A DNA stretch of 64,000 nucleotides, taken from Romboutsia hominis (GTDB lineage Bacteria > Bacillota > Clostridia > Peptostreptococcales > Peptostreptococcaceae). Below the pieces are notes generated by a model that did not search any database, had not been told where the DNA came from, and saw only the letters and a list, made by a program, of their open reading frames with translations. The stretch lies in assembly GCF_900002575.1 (NCBI RefSeq), contig NZ_LN650648.1:1116001-1180000 (forward strand). The letters are read 5' to 3'. Shown in pieces: positions 18,179 through 25,879 of the stretch. Made by a program: the position numbers and the translations under genes. Each line of letters begins with the position of its first letter. Position 1 is the first letter of the stretch.

Positions 18179-19412
18179 TGTTGTTGTTGTTGGAGGAGGA
18201 CCAGCAGGTCTTGGAGCAGCTTATGAAGCTAAGAAAAATGGTGCAAAAGATGTACTTATAATAGAAAGAGACAGAGAATTAGGTGGAATACTTAATCAAT
18301 GTATACACAATGGATTTGGACTTCATGAATTTAAAGAAGAACTAACAGGGCCTGAGTATGCTCATAGATTTATAGAAATGATAAAAGAAGAAAATATAGA
18401 TTATATGCTAAATACTATGGTACTTAATATAACTAAAGATAAAACTATAGAAGCACTTGGAGAAGATGGACTTATAAATATAAGTGCAGATTCAATCGTT
18501 CTTGCTATGGGATGTAGAGAAAGAACTAGAGGTGCAATCGATATACCAGGATATAGATGTGCAGGAGTATATAACGCAGGAGCAGCTCAAAGGCTATCAA
18601 ATATGGAAGGATATATGGTAGGTAAAGAAATAGTTATATATGGATCAGGAGACATTGGTCTTATAATGGCAAGACGTATGACATTAGAAGGCGCTAAAGT
18701 TAAGGCAGTAGTAGAAGTTAATCCTCACAGTAGTGGGCTTACTAGAAATATAGTACAGTGTTTAGATGATTTTAATATACCTTTAATGTTAAGCACAGGT
18801 ATAAGTTATATTCATGGAAAAGAAAGAGTTAAAGGAGTTACACTTTCAAAACTTGATGAAAACAGAAAGCCTATAAAAGGAACAGAAGAATATATACCAT
18901 GTGATACAGTACTTTTATCAGTAGGACTTATACCAGAAAATGAGTTAAGTGTTGATTTAGGAGTAAGTCTAGATAGTAAAACTAGTGGACCAATAGTTAG
19001 AAATAGCATGGAAACTAATATAGATGGTGTATTTGCTTGTGGTAATGTAGTTCATGTACATGACTTAGTAGATTTTGTTACAAAAGAAAGTAGAATAGCT
19101 GGTAAAAATGCAGCTCTATACTCATTAAATAAATTAAAAAATAATGAAAGTGTAAAAACTTTAGCAAGTGAAGGAATTTCTTATATAGTACCACAAAATA
19201 TAGACACAACTTGTGATGAAGATATAAATTTATTTATGAGAGTTAGAAATATATACAGTAACAAAAAATTAGTAGTAGAAAGTAATGGTAAAGTAATATT
19301 AGAAAAGAAAAGAAAACATATGATACCATCTGAAATGGAAAATATAAAATTATCTAAAGATTTATTTAAAGATATAAAAGAAAATATAACTGTAAGTGTT
19401 AAGGAGGCTTAA
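18168..19412 (+). CDS. NAD(P)/FAD-dependent oxidoreductase, second subunit of the glycerol-3-phosphate dehydrogenase
   Basis: A 414-residue pyridine-nucleotide-disulfide-type flavoprotein. The first FAD motif is VVVGGGPAGLGAAYEAKK, and the NAD(P) motif is IVIYGSGDIGLIMARRM (about residue 160). GVFACGNVVHVHDLVDFV is the second FAD contact. It probably passes electrons from the GlpA-like subunit to a pyridine nucleotide or quinone. It starts at TTG 18168, inside the end of the previous gene, behind GAGGGGTGAG, so the two are translationally coupled. It plays the part that GlpB takes in enterobacteria but is not obviously homologous to GlpB. Confidence 0.88.
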   Translation: MKYNVVVVGGGPAGLGAAYEAKKNGAKDVLIIERDRELGGILNQCIHNGFGLHEFKEELTGPEYAHRFIEMIKEENIDYMLNTMVLNITKDKTIEALGEDGLINISADSIVLAMGCRERTRGAIDIPGYRCAGVYNAGAAQRLSNMEGYMVGKEIVIYGSGDIGLIMARRMTLEGAKVKAVVEVNPHSSGLTRNIVQCLDDFNIPLMLSTGISYIHGKERVKGVTLSKLDENRKPIKGTEEYIPCDTVLLSVGLIPENELSVDLGVSLDSKTSGPIVRNSMETNIDGVFACGNVVHVHDLVDFVTKESRIAGKNAALYSLNKLKNNESVKTLASEGISYIVPQNIDTTCDEDINLFMRVRNIYSNKKLVVESNGKVILEKKRKHMIPSEMENIKLSKDLFKDIKENITVSVKEA

Positions 19413-19414
19413 AT

Positions 19415-19771
19415 ATGGCAAATATAACTTGTATAGTATGTCCTATGGGATGTCCATTAGTAGTAACTAAGACTGATGATGGATATAAAGTAGAAGGAAA
19501 TACTTGTAAAAGAGGAGAAAAGTATGGAGTAGAAGAGTTAACTAATCCTAAAAGAGTTATAACTACTACTGTAAGACTTGAAAATTCATATTTAAACCTA
19601 CTGCCAGTAAAAACAAAAGAATCTATACCAAAAGATATGATGTTTGAAATAATGAGAGAATTGGACACTATAAAGGTAAGTGCACCAATAAGTGTAGGAG
19701 ATGTTATAGTTAAAAATATACTAGACACAGGTATTGATGTAGTTAGTGCTAAAACAGTAGATATTTATTAA
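19415..19771 (+). CDS. DUF1667 small cysteine-rich protein of the glycerol-3-phosphate dehydrogenase operon
   Basis: 118 residues. The N-terminal ITCIVCPMGCPLVV and GNTCKRGEKYG place four cysteines in the pattern of a small iron-sulfur or zinc domain. DUF1667 proteins are regularly the third gene after the two flavoproteins seen here and are thought to be a subunit of the complex; the biochemical role is unknown. The ATG is two bases after the preceding stop. Confidence 0.9.
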   Translation: MANITCIVCPMGCPLVVTKTDDGYKVEGNTCKRGEKYGVEELTNPKRVITTTVRLENSYLNLLPVKTKESIPKDMMFEIMRELDTIKVSAPISVGDVIVKNILDTGIDVVSAKTVDIY

Positions 19772-19800
19772 AAAGATAGCTTATGCTATCTTTTTTTTAT
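19772..19800 (+). terminator. Terminator of the glycerol-3-phosphate dehydrogenase operon
   Basis: A 9-bp stem AAAGATAGC/GCTATCTTT with loop TTAT is followed by a run of eight T. Confidence 0.9.
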
Positions 19801-19888
19801 ATACCAGTACTTTATATTAAGCATAAAGCTGTTGATAGCTTACATAGACAACATATATCAATAAGATTAAAATGCAAAAAAAGATATT

Positions 19889-19966
19889 TTGAGCAACAGA
19901 CGAAGTCGTGGGCGACATGAAGTGTTTTGCCGACACGTCGCTCAAGCAAAGCGAATTTTTGTTGTA
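19889..19966. other. GC-rich structured intergenic element
   Basis: In this otherwise very AT-rich gap, 19891-19953 has 35 G or C in 63 bases. Short complementary pieces nest within it: TTGAGC/GCTCAA (19889-19894, 19940-19945), GACG/CGTC (19899-19902, 19936-19939) and GTCG/CGAC (19905-19908, 19931-19934). No frame looks coding. It could be a small RNA, a miniature mobile element or a genomic repeat; sequence alone does not decide. Confidence 0.5.
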
Positions 19967-19987
19967 CCCAAAAAGTATAAATATAAA

Positions 19988-20046
19988 AGTTACATCCTTG
20001 TTACTTTAATTACGAACTTGTAATCTAAAGTAACAGCCGTGTAACT
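19988..20046. repeat. 59-base interrupted hairpin upstream of a secreted-protein gene
   Basis: Nested perfect arms AGTTACA/TGTAACT (19988-19994, 20040-20046), GTTACTTTA/TAAAGTAAC (20000-20008, 20026-20034) and ATTAC/GTAAT (20009-20013, 20020-20024) are present. Internal loops separate the outer arms. There is no T run. It lies about 95 bases before the start of the next gene and may be a leader structure or operator. Confidence 0.6.
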
Positions 20047-20141
20047 GTTATATATAATTTTAATATGTTAATATAAATACATAGAAGGAAATAAAATAAA
20101 AACTTACATAAATTTACATAAATTAAAAGGACGTGATTAAA

Positions 20142-20828
20142 ATGAAAAGAGCTATAACAGCATTATCAGTATTATGTGGAGGGATGTTATTTGTAAGTCC
20201 AATAAACAACATAATATTTGCACAAAATTCTAATAACAAACCTAAAGTAGAAGCAGTTGAAGGTATAAACACTAATACAAAAGAAGAAGTAAATAAAGAA
20301 GAAAATAACAACATAGATAAACAAGTAATAAAAAATGAAAGCAATAATAAAGTACATAATGAATCAGTAAAAGTTGAAAATAAAGAAGAAGTTAAAAAAG
20401 ATGATAATAAAATAAATAAAGAAGAAAACAAACAAGAAAATAATCAAGTAGCTAAAGAAGAAAATACAACTACTAATGAAAATGCAAAAGTTGAAAATAA
20501 ACAAAAAACTGAAGATGATAAAGTACAAGAAGAAAATGTAGTAGTTTCAAATGATAAAGTACAACCAGACATAAAAGAAGAAAGTAAAGTTGAAGTTATA
20601 AAAGTATTAAATCAAGAACAAGCTAAAGATTTATTAAAAATGTATAATCAAGACGCAAACTATACATACCAAGGTGATGAAAATAACTTTAGTGCATTAA
20701 AAGAAAAAGGATTAAGTGGATATGTATTTTTCCCAGACTATGATACTGACTTAGGTTTCTTTGTAGATAAAAATACATCAAATATATACTACTTCCACCC
20801 AAGTGGATATCTTGAATTAGCTATGTAA
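20142..20828 (+). CDS. Secreted low-complexity protein with a short C-terminal domain, function unknown
   Basis: 229 residues. A signal peptide (MKRAITALSVLCGGMLFVSP..FAQN, cleavage near residue 29) is followed by about 130 residues made almost only of Lys, Glu, Asn, Val and Asp, which should be extended and disordered. The last 70 residues look folded (EQAKDLLKMYNQ..YTYQGDENNFSALKEKGLSGYVFFPDYDTDLGFF..YYFHPSGYLELAM), aromatic and acidic. There is no sortase motif or cell-wall repeat. I do not recognise the domain. ATG 20142 is chosen over GTG 20133, which sits against the ribosome site. Confidence 0.75.
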   Translation: MKRAITALSVLCGGMLFVSPINNIIFAQNSNNKPKVEAVEGINTNTKEEVNKEENNNIDKQVIKNESNNKVHNESVKVENKEEVKKDDNKINKEENKQENNQVAKEENTTTNENAKVENKQKTEDDKVQEENVVVSNDKVQPDIKEESKVEVIKVLNQEQAKDLLKMYNQDANYTYQGDENNFSALKEKGLSGYVFFPDYDTDLGFFVDKNTSNIYYFHPSGYLELAM

Positions 20829-20846
20829 AATAAATTAATATAAGCT

Positions 20847-20885
20847 AAAAAAGAGCACCTCTAAAAAAGAGGTGCTCTTTTTATA
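20847..20885 (+). terminator. Terminator of the secreted-protein gene
   Basis: A stem of at least 13 bp built on AGAGCACCTCT/AGAGGTGCTCT, with a short A loop, is followed by a T run. Confidence 0.92.
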
Positions 20886-21048
20886 TAGTAATACTAACAA
20901 TTAATGATTTTAAGTTGATAATTTAATATAATATCTATTTTTAATAGAATATAAGAAACTATGTACTATAATATATTTATAATTTAAAATATTTTATGAT
21001 AAAATGTAAATTAAACTAAAAAAATCAGTAAGAAAGAGAGACATAAAT

Positions 21049-21573
21049 ATGAAAAGAAAAATAATATTAAACTTAGCAATTAGCATAGATGGATATATAG
21101 CAAGTGAAGATGGAGGATTTGACTGGATAGTTGGAGATGGAGATAATTCTTTAAATAGTGATAAAAAGTGGGATTTTAATGAATTTCTAAGTGAAGTAGA
21201 TACTGTAGTAATGGGAAAAAAATGTTATGACCAAAATTTTCATAATGACTACAAAAGCAAAAAGGTGTATGTAGCTACATCAAAGGAGCTAGAAGATTAT
21301 GAAAATATACATTTTATAAATGGCGATATATGTAAAGTAATAGAAGAAGAAAGAAAAAAAGAAGGAAAGAACATATTTTTATTTGGAGGAGGGAAATTAG
21401 TAGACAACTTTATAAAAGCAGATATTATAGATGAATATATAATAGGAATAATACCTACAATACTTGGAAAAGGTAGACCATTATTCTTGGGTAATAACCC
21501 TAAAATAGATTTACACTTAGATGAGTATATTTCAGACAATGGGATTGTCATATTAAGATATTCAAAAAGATAG
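21049..21573 (+). CDS. Dihydrofolate reductase-family protein (RibD C-terminal-like)
   Basis: 174 residues with the RibD_C/DHFR-like fold. The N-terminus is RKIILNLAISIDGYIASEDGGFDWI, followed by VDTVVMGKKCYD, NIFLFGGGKLVDNFI and IIPTILGKGRPLF. These small reductases (YwjB/YyaP-like) are NADPH-dependent and their substrates are mostly unknown; a role in true folate metabolism should not be assumed. The gene is monocistronic. Confidence 0.88.
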   Translation: MKRKIILNLAISIDGYIASEDGGFDWIVGDGDNSLNSDKKWDFNEFLSEVDTVVMGKKCYDQNFHNDYKSKKVYVATSKELEDYENIHFINGDICKVIEEERKKEGKNIFLFGGGKLVDNFIKADIIDEYIIGIIPTILGKGRPLFLGNNPKIDLHLDEYISDNGIVILRYSKR

Positions 21574-21593
21574 TATATAAAATTTAAATATAT

Positions 21594-21630
21594 AAAGTTA
21601 TGAGAATATTTATTTTCATAACTTTTTCTA
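21594..21630 (+). terminator. Terminator of the DHFR-family gene
   Basis: A stem AAAGTTATGA.../...TCATAACTTT (21594-21603 with 21616-21625) is followed by TTCT. Confidence 0.75.
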
Positions 21631-21949
21631 TATATATAATATTAAATTTTAGTTAAAAAATACATAAAAAATTCTATTATAGTTTATGTATTTATTACAT
21701 TAAACATAAAATTAATTTTATATAGAAGTTATATAAAAATCTTATTGATAAGAATATTTTTTATTAGTACAATCTAATTGTAAAAGTAAAAAAACTAAAA
21801 ATATAGTTATGTCATTTTTATAAATAACAGTATATATAAATCTTAAAGTATATAAAATTGATAAATAGTTTTTGACTAAAATAAATACCTCTACAAATTA
21901 TATCTATAATTTTTAGTTTTAAAAATATATTATTTATTGGAGGTAAGTA
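21631..21949. other. AT-rich intergenic stretch without a recognisable gene
   Basis: No open frame with a ribosome site and no strong hairpin. A possible -35 TTGACT at 21872-21877 lacks a well-spaced -10. The GGAGGTAAGTA before the next ATG is the only clear signal. Confidence 0.6.
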
Positions 21950-23101
21950 ATGAGAAAGCTAACAAAGGCTATGGCAATTGCAATTTCATCTACGTTTATA
22001 CTAGGTGCAAGTACTATGAATTATACTGGAAATGCAGGTGGAAATGATGTAGATAGAATACTCTGGGAACATGGTGGTGACTTAGAGGCACAATTTGGAC
22101 AAGATAAAAATATAGGTACTGCAGGTTTACTTGCGGGTAAAGATGGCGAATATATAATAGCTGGTGGAGGAGCAAATTTCCCAGATAAACCAGTTTTAGA
22201 TGGAGGGGCTAAAAAGCTTTATCCAGATGTGTATGTACTAAAGGAAGAAGATGGAAGACTGAAGCAAGTTAGCCATGAAAAACTAAATTATGAAATTGGA
22301 TATGGGAGCTCAATTACTGATAAAGAAGGGGTTTACTATATAGGTGGAAGTAGTAATGAAAAAGAAGCTGATAATGTAACTTTATTTACAGTTAATAAAA
22401 AAGGAAAACTTAAAGAAAAGCACATAGGAGATTTACCATTTACACTTAGCGATGGAATAGCAGTTAAAAAAGATAGATATATATATGTTGGTTTAGGAAA
22501 GCAAAATGGAACACCTAGTAATAAGATGTATAGATTTGACATAAAAAAAGGTGAGACTAAAGAGTTAGCACCTATGCCAGGAGAAGCAACTAGAAACCAA
22601 GCTGTAGCTCAAATATTAGGTGATGATATATATGTATTTAGTGGTGGAGATAAAGTAGCATATACAGATGGATATAAATATAACATAAAGAATAATAAAT
22701 GGGAAAAGGTTTCTGATATTAAAATAAATGATAATAAAATATCTTTATTAGGAGCAAGCTCAGTGAAACTTAATGAAGAAGAAATGTTAGTTATAGGTGG
22801 ATTTAATAAAGAAATATATGATGATGCAGTTTATAATCTAGATAACTTAAAAGGAGAAGAATTACAAGCCTTTAGACAAAAATATTTTGGTGCAGATCCT
22901 CAGGAATTTAATTGGAATGAAAATATATTAATATATAATGCAGAAGAAGATAGCTGGAAAACTGTAGGAGAAATTCCATTTAATGCACCTTGTGGAGCAG
23001 GTCTAATACTTAATGGAAATAAGATATATTCAATAAATGGGGAAGTAAAACCAGGTGTTAGAACAGAAAGAACTTTTGTAGGAACAATAATTAATGAGTA
23101 G
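21950..23101 (+). CDS. Secreted cyclically permuted mutarotase / N-acetylneuraminate epimerase (NanM/YjhT-like kelch propeller)
   Basis: 383 residues. A signal peptide (MRKLTKAMAIAISSTFILGAS) is followed by a six-bladed kelch propeller with recurrent G-G pairs (YIIAGGGANFPD, YYIGGSS, IYVGLGK, IYVFSGGD, MLVIGGFN, IYSINGEVKPG). In E. coli NanM converts alpha- to beta-sialic acid in the periplasm. The next gene is a YhcH/NanQ-type anomerase, which supports a sialic-acid or related amino-sugar role. No nanA, nanE or nanK lies in this window. The start has GGAGG seven bases upstream. Confidence 0.85.
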   Translation: MRKLTKAMAIAISSTFILGASTMNYTGNAGGNDVDRILWEHGGDLEAQFGQDKNIGTAGLLAGKDGEYIIAGGGANFPDKPVLDGGAKKLYPDVYVLKEEDGRLKQVSHEKLNYEIGYGSSITDKEGVYYIGGSSNEKEADNVTLFTVNKKGKLKEKHIGDLPFTLSDGIAVKKDRYIYVGLGKQNGTPSNKMYRFDIKKGETKELAPMPGEATRNQAVAQILGDDIYVFSGGDKVAYTDGYKYNIKNNKWEKVSDIKINDNKISLLGASSVKLNEEEMLVIGGFNKEIYDDAVYNLDNLKGEELQAFRQKYFGADPQEFNWNENILIYNAEEDSWKTVGEIPFNAPCGAGLILNGNKIYSINGEVKPGVRTERTFVGTIINE

Positions 23102-23151
23102 CTATCAAGGTATAAATTTAATTAAAGACTTTTAGAATAGGGGGAAAATTT

Positions 23152-23604
23152 ATGATATTTGGCAATATAAAGCATATAAAAAATTATCCTAACTTAAGTA
23201 AAGACCTACTTAGATGTTTTGAATATGCTAATGAAAATGATTTGAATAGATATGAAAAAGGGACATATACTATAGATGAAAAAGATATATTTGTAAATAT
23301 AGTAGAATATGAAACTTATGAGAAAGAAGAAAGATTTTGGGAAGCTCATAAAAAGTACATAGATATTCATTTAATGATAGATGGATGCGAAAGAATTGAC
23401 TTAAATTTCATAGAACAATTAACTCAAAAAGATTATGAAGAAGAATCGGACTTTTTACCTCTAGAAGGTGAAAATAATGGATATGTAGAATTAAGAAAAG
23501 GAAATTTCTTGATTTGCTATCCAGAAGATGCTCACATGACAGCTATAAAAGTAAATGAAAAAGAATATGTAAAGAAAGCTATATTTAAAATTATAATAAG
23601 ATAA
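23152..23604 (+). CDS. YhcH/YjgK/YiaL (EbgC) family sugar anomerase
   Basis: 150 residues, a small cupin-like protein of the YhcH/EbgC family. Recognisable parts are NDLNRYEKGTYTIDEKDIFVNIVEYET, FWEAHKKYIDIHLMIDG and FLICYPEDAHMTAIKV, with the conserved His and Glu of the metal site. YhcH (NanQ) speeds sialic-acid anomer exchange in E. coli. Here it follows the NanM-like gene by 50 bases and ends in a terminator, so the two form an operon: one enzyme outside the cell, one inside. Confidence 0.9.
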   Translation: MIFGNIKHIKNYPNLSKDLLRCFEYANENDLNRYEKGTYTIDEKDIFVNIVEYETYEKEERFWEAHKKYIDIHLMIDGCERIDLNFIEQLTQKDYEEESDFLPLEGENNGYVELRKGNFLICYPEDAHMTAIKVNEKEYVKKAIFKIIIR

Positions 23605-23607
23605 ATA

Positions 23608-23634
23608 TAAGAGAGGGTATATGCCCTCTCTTAT
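23608..23634 (+). terminator. Terminator of the mutarotase/anomerase operon
   Basis: A stem AAGAGAGGG/CCCTCTCTT around a short loop, followed by ATTAAAG; the T tail is weak. Confidence 0.7.
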
Positions 23635-23684
23635 TAAAGTATAAAAATTAAATTTTTATTATTGGTAAATTTAATTATTTAAAC

Positions 23685-23715
23685 TTGTTAAATACATTTT
23701 TTTATATGATATAAT
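23685..23715 (+). promoter_or_regulatory. Putative promoter of the creatininase-family gene
   Basis: TTGTTA (23685-23690) and TATAAT (23710-23715) have a 19-base spacer, slightly long. Confidence 0.4.
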
Positions 23716-23748
23716 TTATACAGTAGTATTAATAAAGGAGTGATTTTT

Positions 23749-24501
23749 ATGACACTAATGGCAGAAATGACATGGTATGAGTTTAATGAAAGAAAAGACA
23801 AAGATGTAGTAATATTACCTATAGGGTCTGTTGAACAACATGGACCACACTTACCATTATCTACAGATACTATAATATCTGAGGGATTCTCTAAATTATT
23901 AGGAGAAAAAACAAATTCTATAGTAATGCCTTCTATAAATTATGGATATAAATCTCAACCGGCATCAGGTGGAGGTCCATTATTTCCAGGTACTATAGAT
24001 TTAAATGGAACTACTTTAATAGAGTTAGTAAAAGATATTTTAGAAGAGTTAATAAGAGATGGTGTAAGAAAAATAGCTATAGTAAACTCTCATTTTGAAA
24101 ATCAAGCATTTTTACTAGAAGCCATAGATTTAGTAAGCAAATTTATGCCAAATGATACTAAAATAATAATGATGAGCTGGTGGGACTTAATAAGCCAAGA
24201 TACTATTGATAAAGTATTTGATGAAATAGAGTTTCCAGGGTGGGCATTAGAACATGCAGCTATAACAGAGACTTCATTAATACTTAAATTTGCTCCACAA
24301 CTAGTTCATATGGATAGATTAATAGATGAAAAAATAGAAGAAGTACCAACTTATCATGTATATCCAATACCAAAGGATTTAGTTCCAAAATCAGGATTAT
24401 TAGCCATAGGAAGAACTAGTTCTAAAGAAAAAGGAGAACTAATAGTAAATGAAGCTTTAGACAAAATGGTTAGTATAGTAAACAAAGAATTTATAAAATA
24501 A
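23749..24501 (+). CDS. Creatininase-family amidohydrolase
   Basis: 250 residues. The metal ligands of the family are all present: GSVEQHGPHLPLSTDTI gives Glu, His and Asp, and NSHFENQ gives His and Glu in the NGHYEN position. Members include creatininase, formamide hydrolases of riboflavin-type pathways and MftE. Nothing nearby identifies the substrate. ATG 23749 is chosen because GTG 23740 overlaps the ribosome site AAAGGAG. Confidence 0.9.
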   Translation: MTLMAEMTWYEFNERKDKDVVILPIGSVEQHGPHLPLSTDTIISEGFSKLLGEKTNSIVMPSINYGYKSQPASGGGPLFPGTIDLNGTTLIELVKDILEELIRDGVRKIAIVNSHFENQAFLLEAIDLVSKFMPNDTKIIMMSWWDLISQDTIDKVFDEIEFPGWALEHAAITETSLILKFAPQLVHMDRLIDEKIEEVPTYHVYPIPKDLVPKSGLLAIGRTSSKEKGELIVNEALDKMVSIVNKEFIK

Positions 24502-24521
24502 ACAAGAATATTTTGCTATAA

Positions 24522-24577
24522 AAATACATTAAAAACCTATGGCTATAAATAACTAGCAATAGGTTTTTAATGTATTT
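24522..24577. terminator. Long hairpin terminator
   Basis: A perfect 19-bp stem (24522-24540 with 24559-24577) with an 18-base loop that itself can fold (GGCTATAAATAACTAGC). Confidence 0.85.
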
Positions 24578-24623
24578 ACTATTATTTTAATTTATTAATA
24601 TTAAAGTTTTGGAGGAAATTAAA

Positions 24624-25136
24624 ATGAAAATTGCAATAATTGGTTATAGTGGAAGTGGAAAATCCACACTTGCTAGGAAGCTTTCAAAATATTATAAGGC
24701 ACCTGTTTTATTTCTCGACAAAGTTAATTTTTTGCCCAATTGGATTGAACGTGATAGAGATGAAGGGCGTTTGATAGTATGTGATTTTATGAAAAATGAT
24801 TCTTGGGTGATAGATGGAAATTATAGTGATTTTTTTCAAAAAGAAAGATTAGAACAAGCTGATAAAATAATTTTTTTGAATTTTCCACGTAGAATTTGTA
24901 TTTATAGAGCATTAAAGAGGTATTTTAGATACAAAAACACAACTCGTGAAGATATGGCTAAAGGATGTATAGAGAAAATTGACTTAGAATTTATTTGGTG
25001 GATTCTTTATGAAGGCCGCACTAAAGAAATACGCAATCATTATAAACAAATAGAACAAGATTTTAAAAATAAAATAGTAGTTTTGAAAAAAGCAAAAGAA
25101 GTTAATTTGTTTCTACAGAAAATAACAAATTCATAG
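24624..25136 (+). CDS. P-loop nucleotide kinase-like ATPase (FlaR/topology-modulation family)
   Basis: 170 residues. The Walker A motif GYSGSGKSTLARKLS is at the N-terminus, followed by VLFLDKVNFLPNW and DSWVIDGNYSDFF, typical of the adenylate-kinase-like proteins annotated as FlaR or 'DNA topology modulation'. RRICIYRALKRYFRYK is a basic lid-like segment. The true substrate is unknown. Codon use is less AT-biased than in the neighbours (CGT, CGC, GGC present), suggesting acquisition. ATG 24624 follows GGAGG; an upstream in-frame TTG overlaps that site. Confidence 0.85.
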   Translation: MKIAIIGYSGSGKSTLARKLSKYYKAPVLFLDKVNFLPNWIERDRDEGRLIVCDFMKNDSWVIDGNYSDFFQKERLEQADKIIFLNFPRRICIYRALKRYFRYKNTTREDMAKGCIEKIDLEFIWWILYEGRTKEIRNHYKQIEQDFKNKIVVLKKAKEVNLFLQKITNS

Positions 25137-25176
25137 TATATAGTAAATAAAAAAATTAATTACTATGTACTATGAA
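25130..25176. terminator. Bidirectional hairpin between convergent genes
   Basis: A 17-bp stem with one G-U pair (25130-25146 with 25160-25176). Its 5' arm includes the stop codon of the kinase-like gene. The EamA gene ends at 25221 on the other strand. Confidence 0.75.
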
Positions 25177-25220
25177 ATATATAGTTAATATTTTTATTGT
25201 CTTGATATGTAATATAAAAT

Positions 25221-25649
25221 TTATCCTAAGGCAACAAATATAGTACCAATAGCTATAAATAAAACGCCTATTATACCTTTTACACTTATTTGTTCTTTAA
25301 ATATTAAAATAGAAAAAATTACAGTTAAAACTACAGATAACTTATCAATAGGAGCTACTTGCCAAGTTTTACCTGCCTTTAGTGCTATATTTAAAAATAA
25401 CCAAGACAAAGCACCAGATACGCCAGCAAATACTAAGAATAGTAAGTCTTTTTTATGACTTAAAAGAGAAGATAGATTAGAAAAATCTCCTTTTATAAAA
25501 GATACTAATACTAAAAATACTCCCATTATAACTGCTCTAACACTAGTAGCTAGTGAAGGAGACAAGTTAGTTACTCCCACCTTAGAAAAAACTGTTACAA
25601 AACTTGCACTGATAGCCGCTAAAAGTGCATAAAATAACCAATTACTCAT
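25221..25649 (-). CDS. Half-size EamA/DMT-superfamily transporter
   Basis: 142 residues with about five hydrophobic helices and a single EamA domain (LAAISASFVTVFSKVGV..VRAVIMGVFLVLVSF..GALSWLFLNIALKAGKTWQVAPIDKLSVVLTVIFSILIFKEQIS). Typical DMT exporters have two such domains in about 300 residues; single-domain forms work as dimers. Substrate unknown. An AAGGAGG-type site precedes the ATG on the minus strand. Confidence 0.9.
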   Translation of the reverse strand: MSNWLFYALLAAISASFVTVFSKVGVTNLSPSLATSVRAVIMGVFLVLVSFIKGDFSNLSSLLSHKKDLLFLVFAGVSGALSWLFLNIALKAGKTWQVAPIDKLSVVLTVIFSILIFKEQISVKGIIGVLFIAIGTIFVALG

Positions 25650-25879
25650 AAAACCTCCTTGCGAATTAATATTAAATGTTAATTAAAAATAAATGAAAAT
25701 AAATATCAATAACTAAAATAATACTTTATAAATCTTATATAGTCAATAAATATTTAAATGCAATAAAAAATTATATAAAAAATAATAAAATATTATATCT
25801 TGTTTGAAAACATACTAATTTAAACTTGTTTGTTGTATAATTTAATAATAAACAATCAACAAAAGGAGAGTCAAAATTT

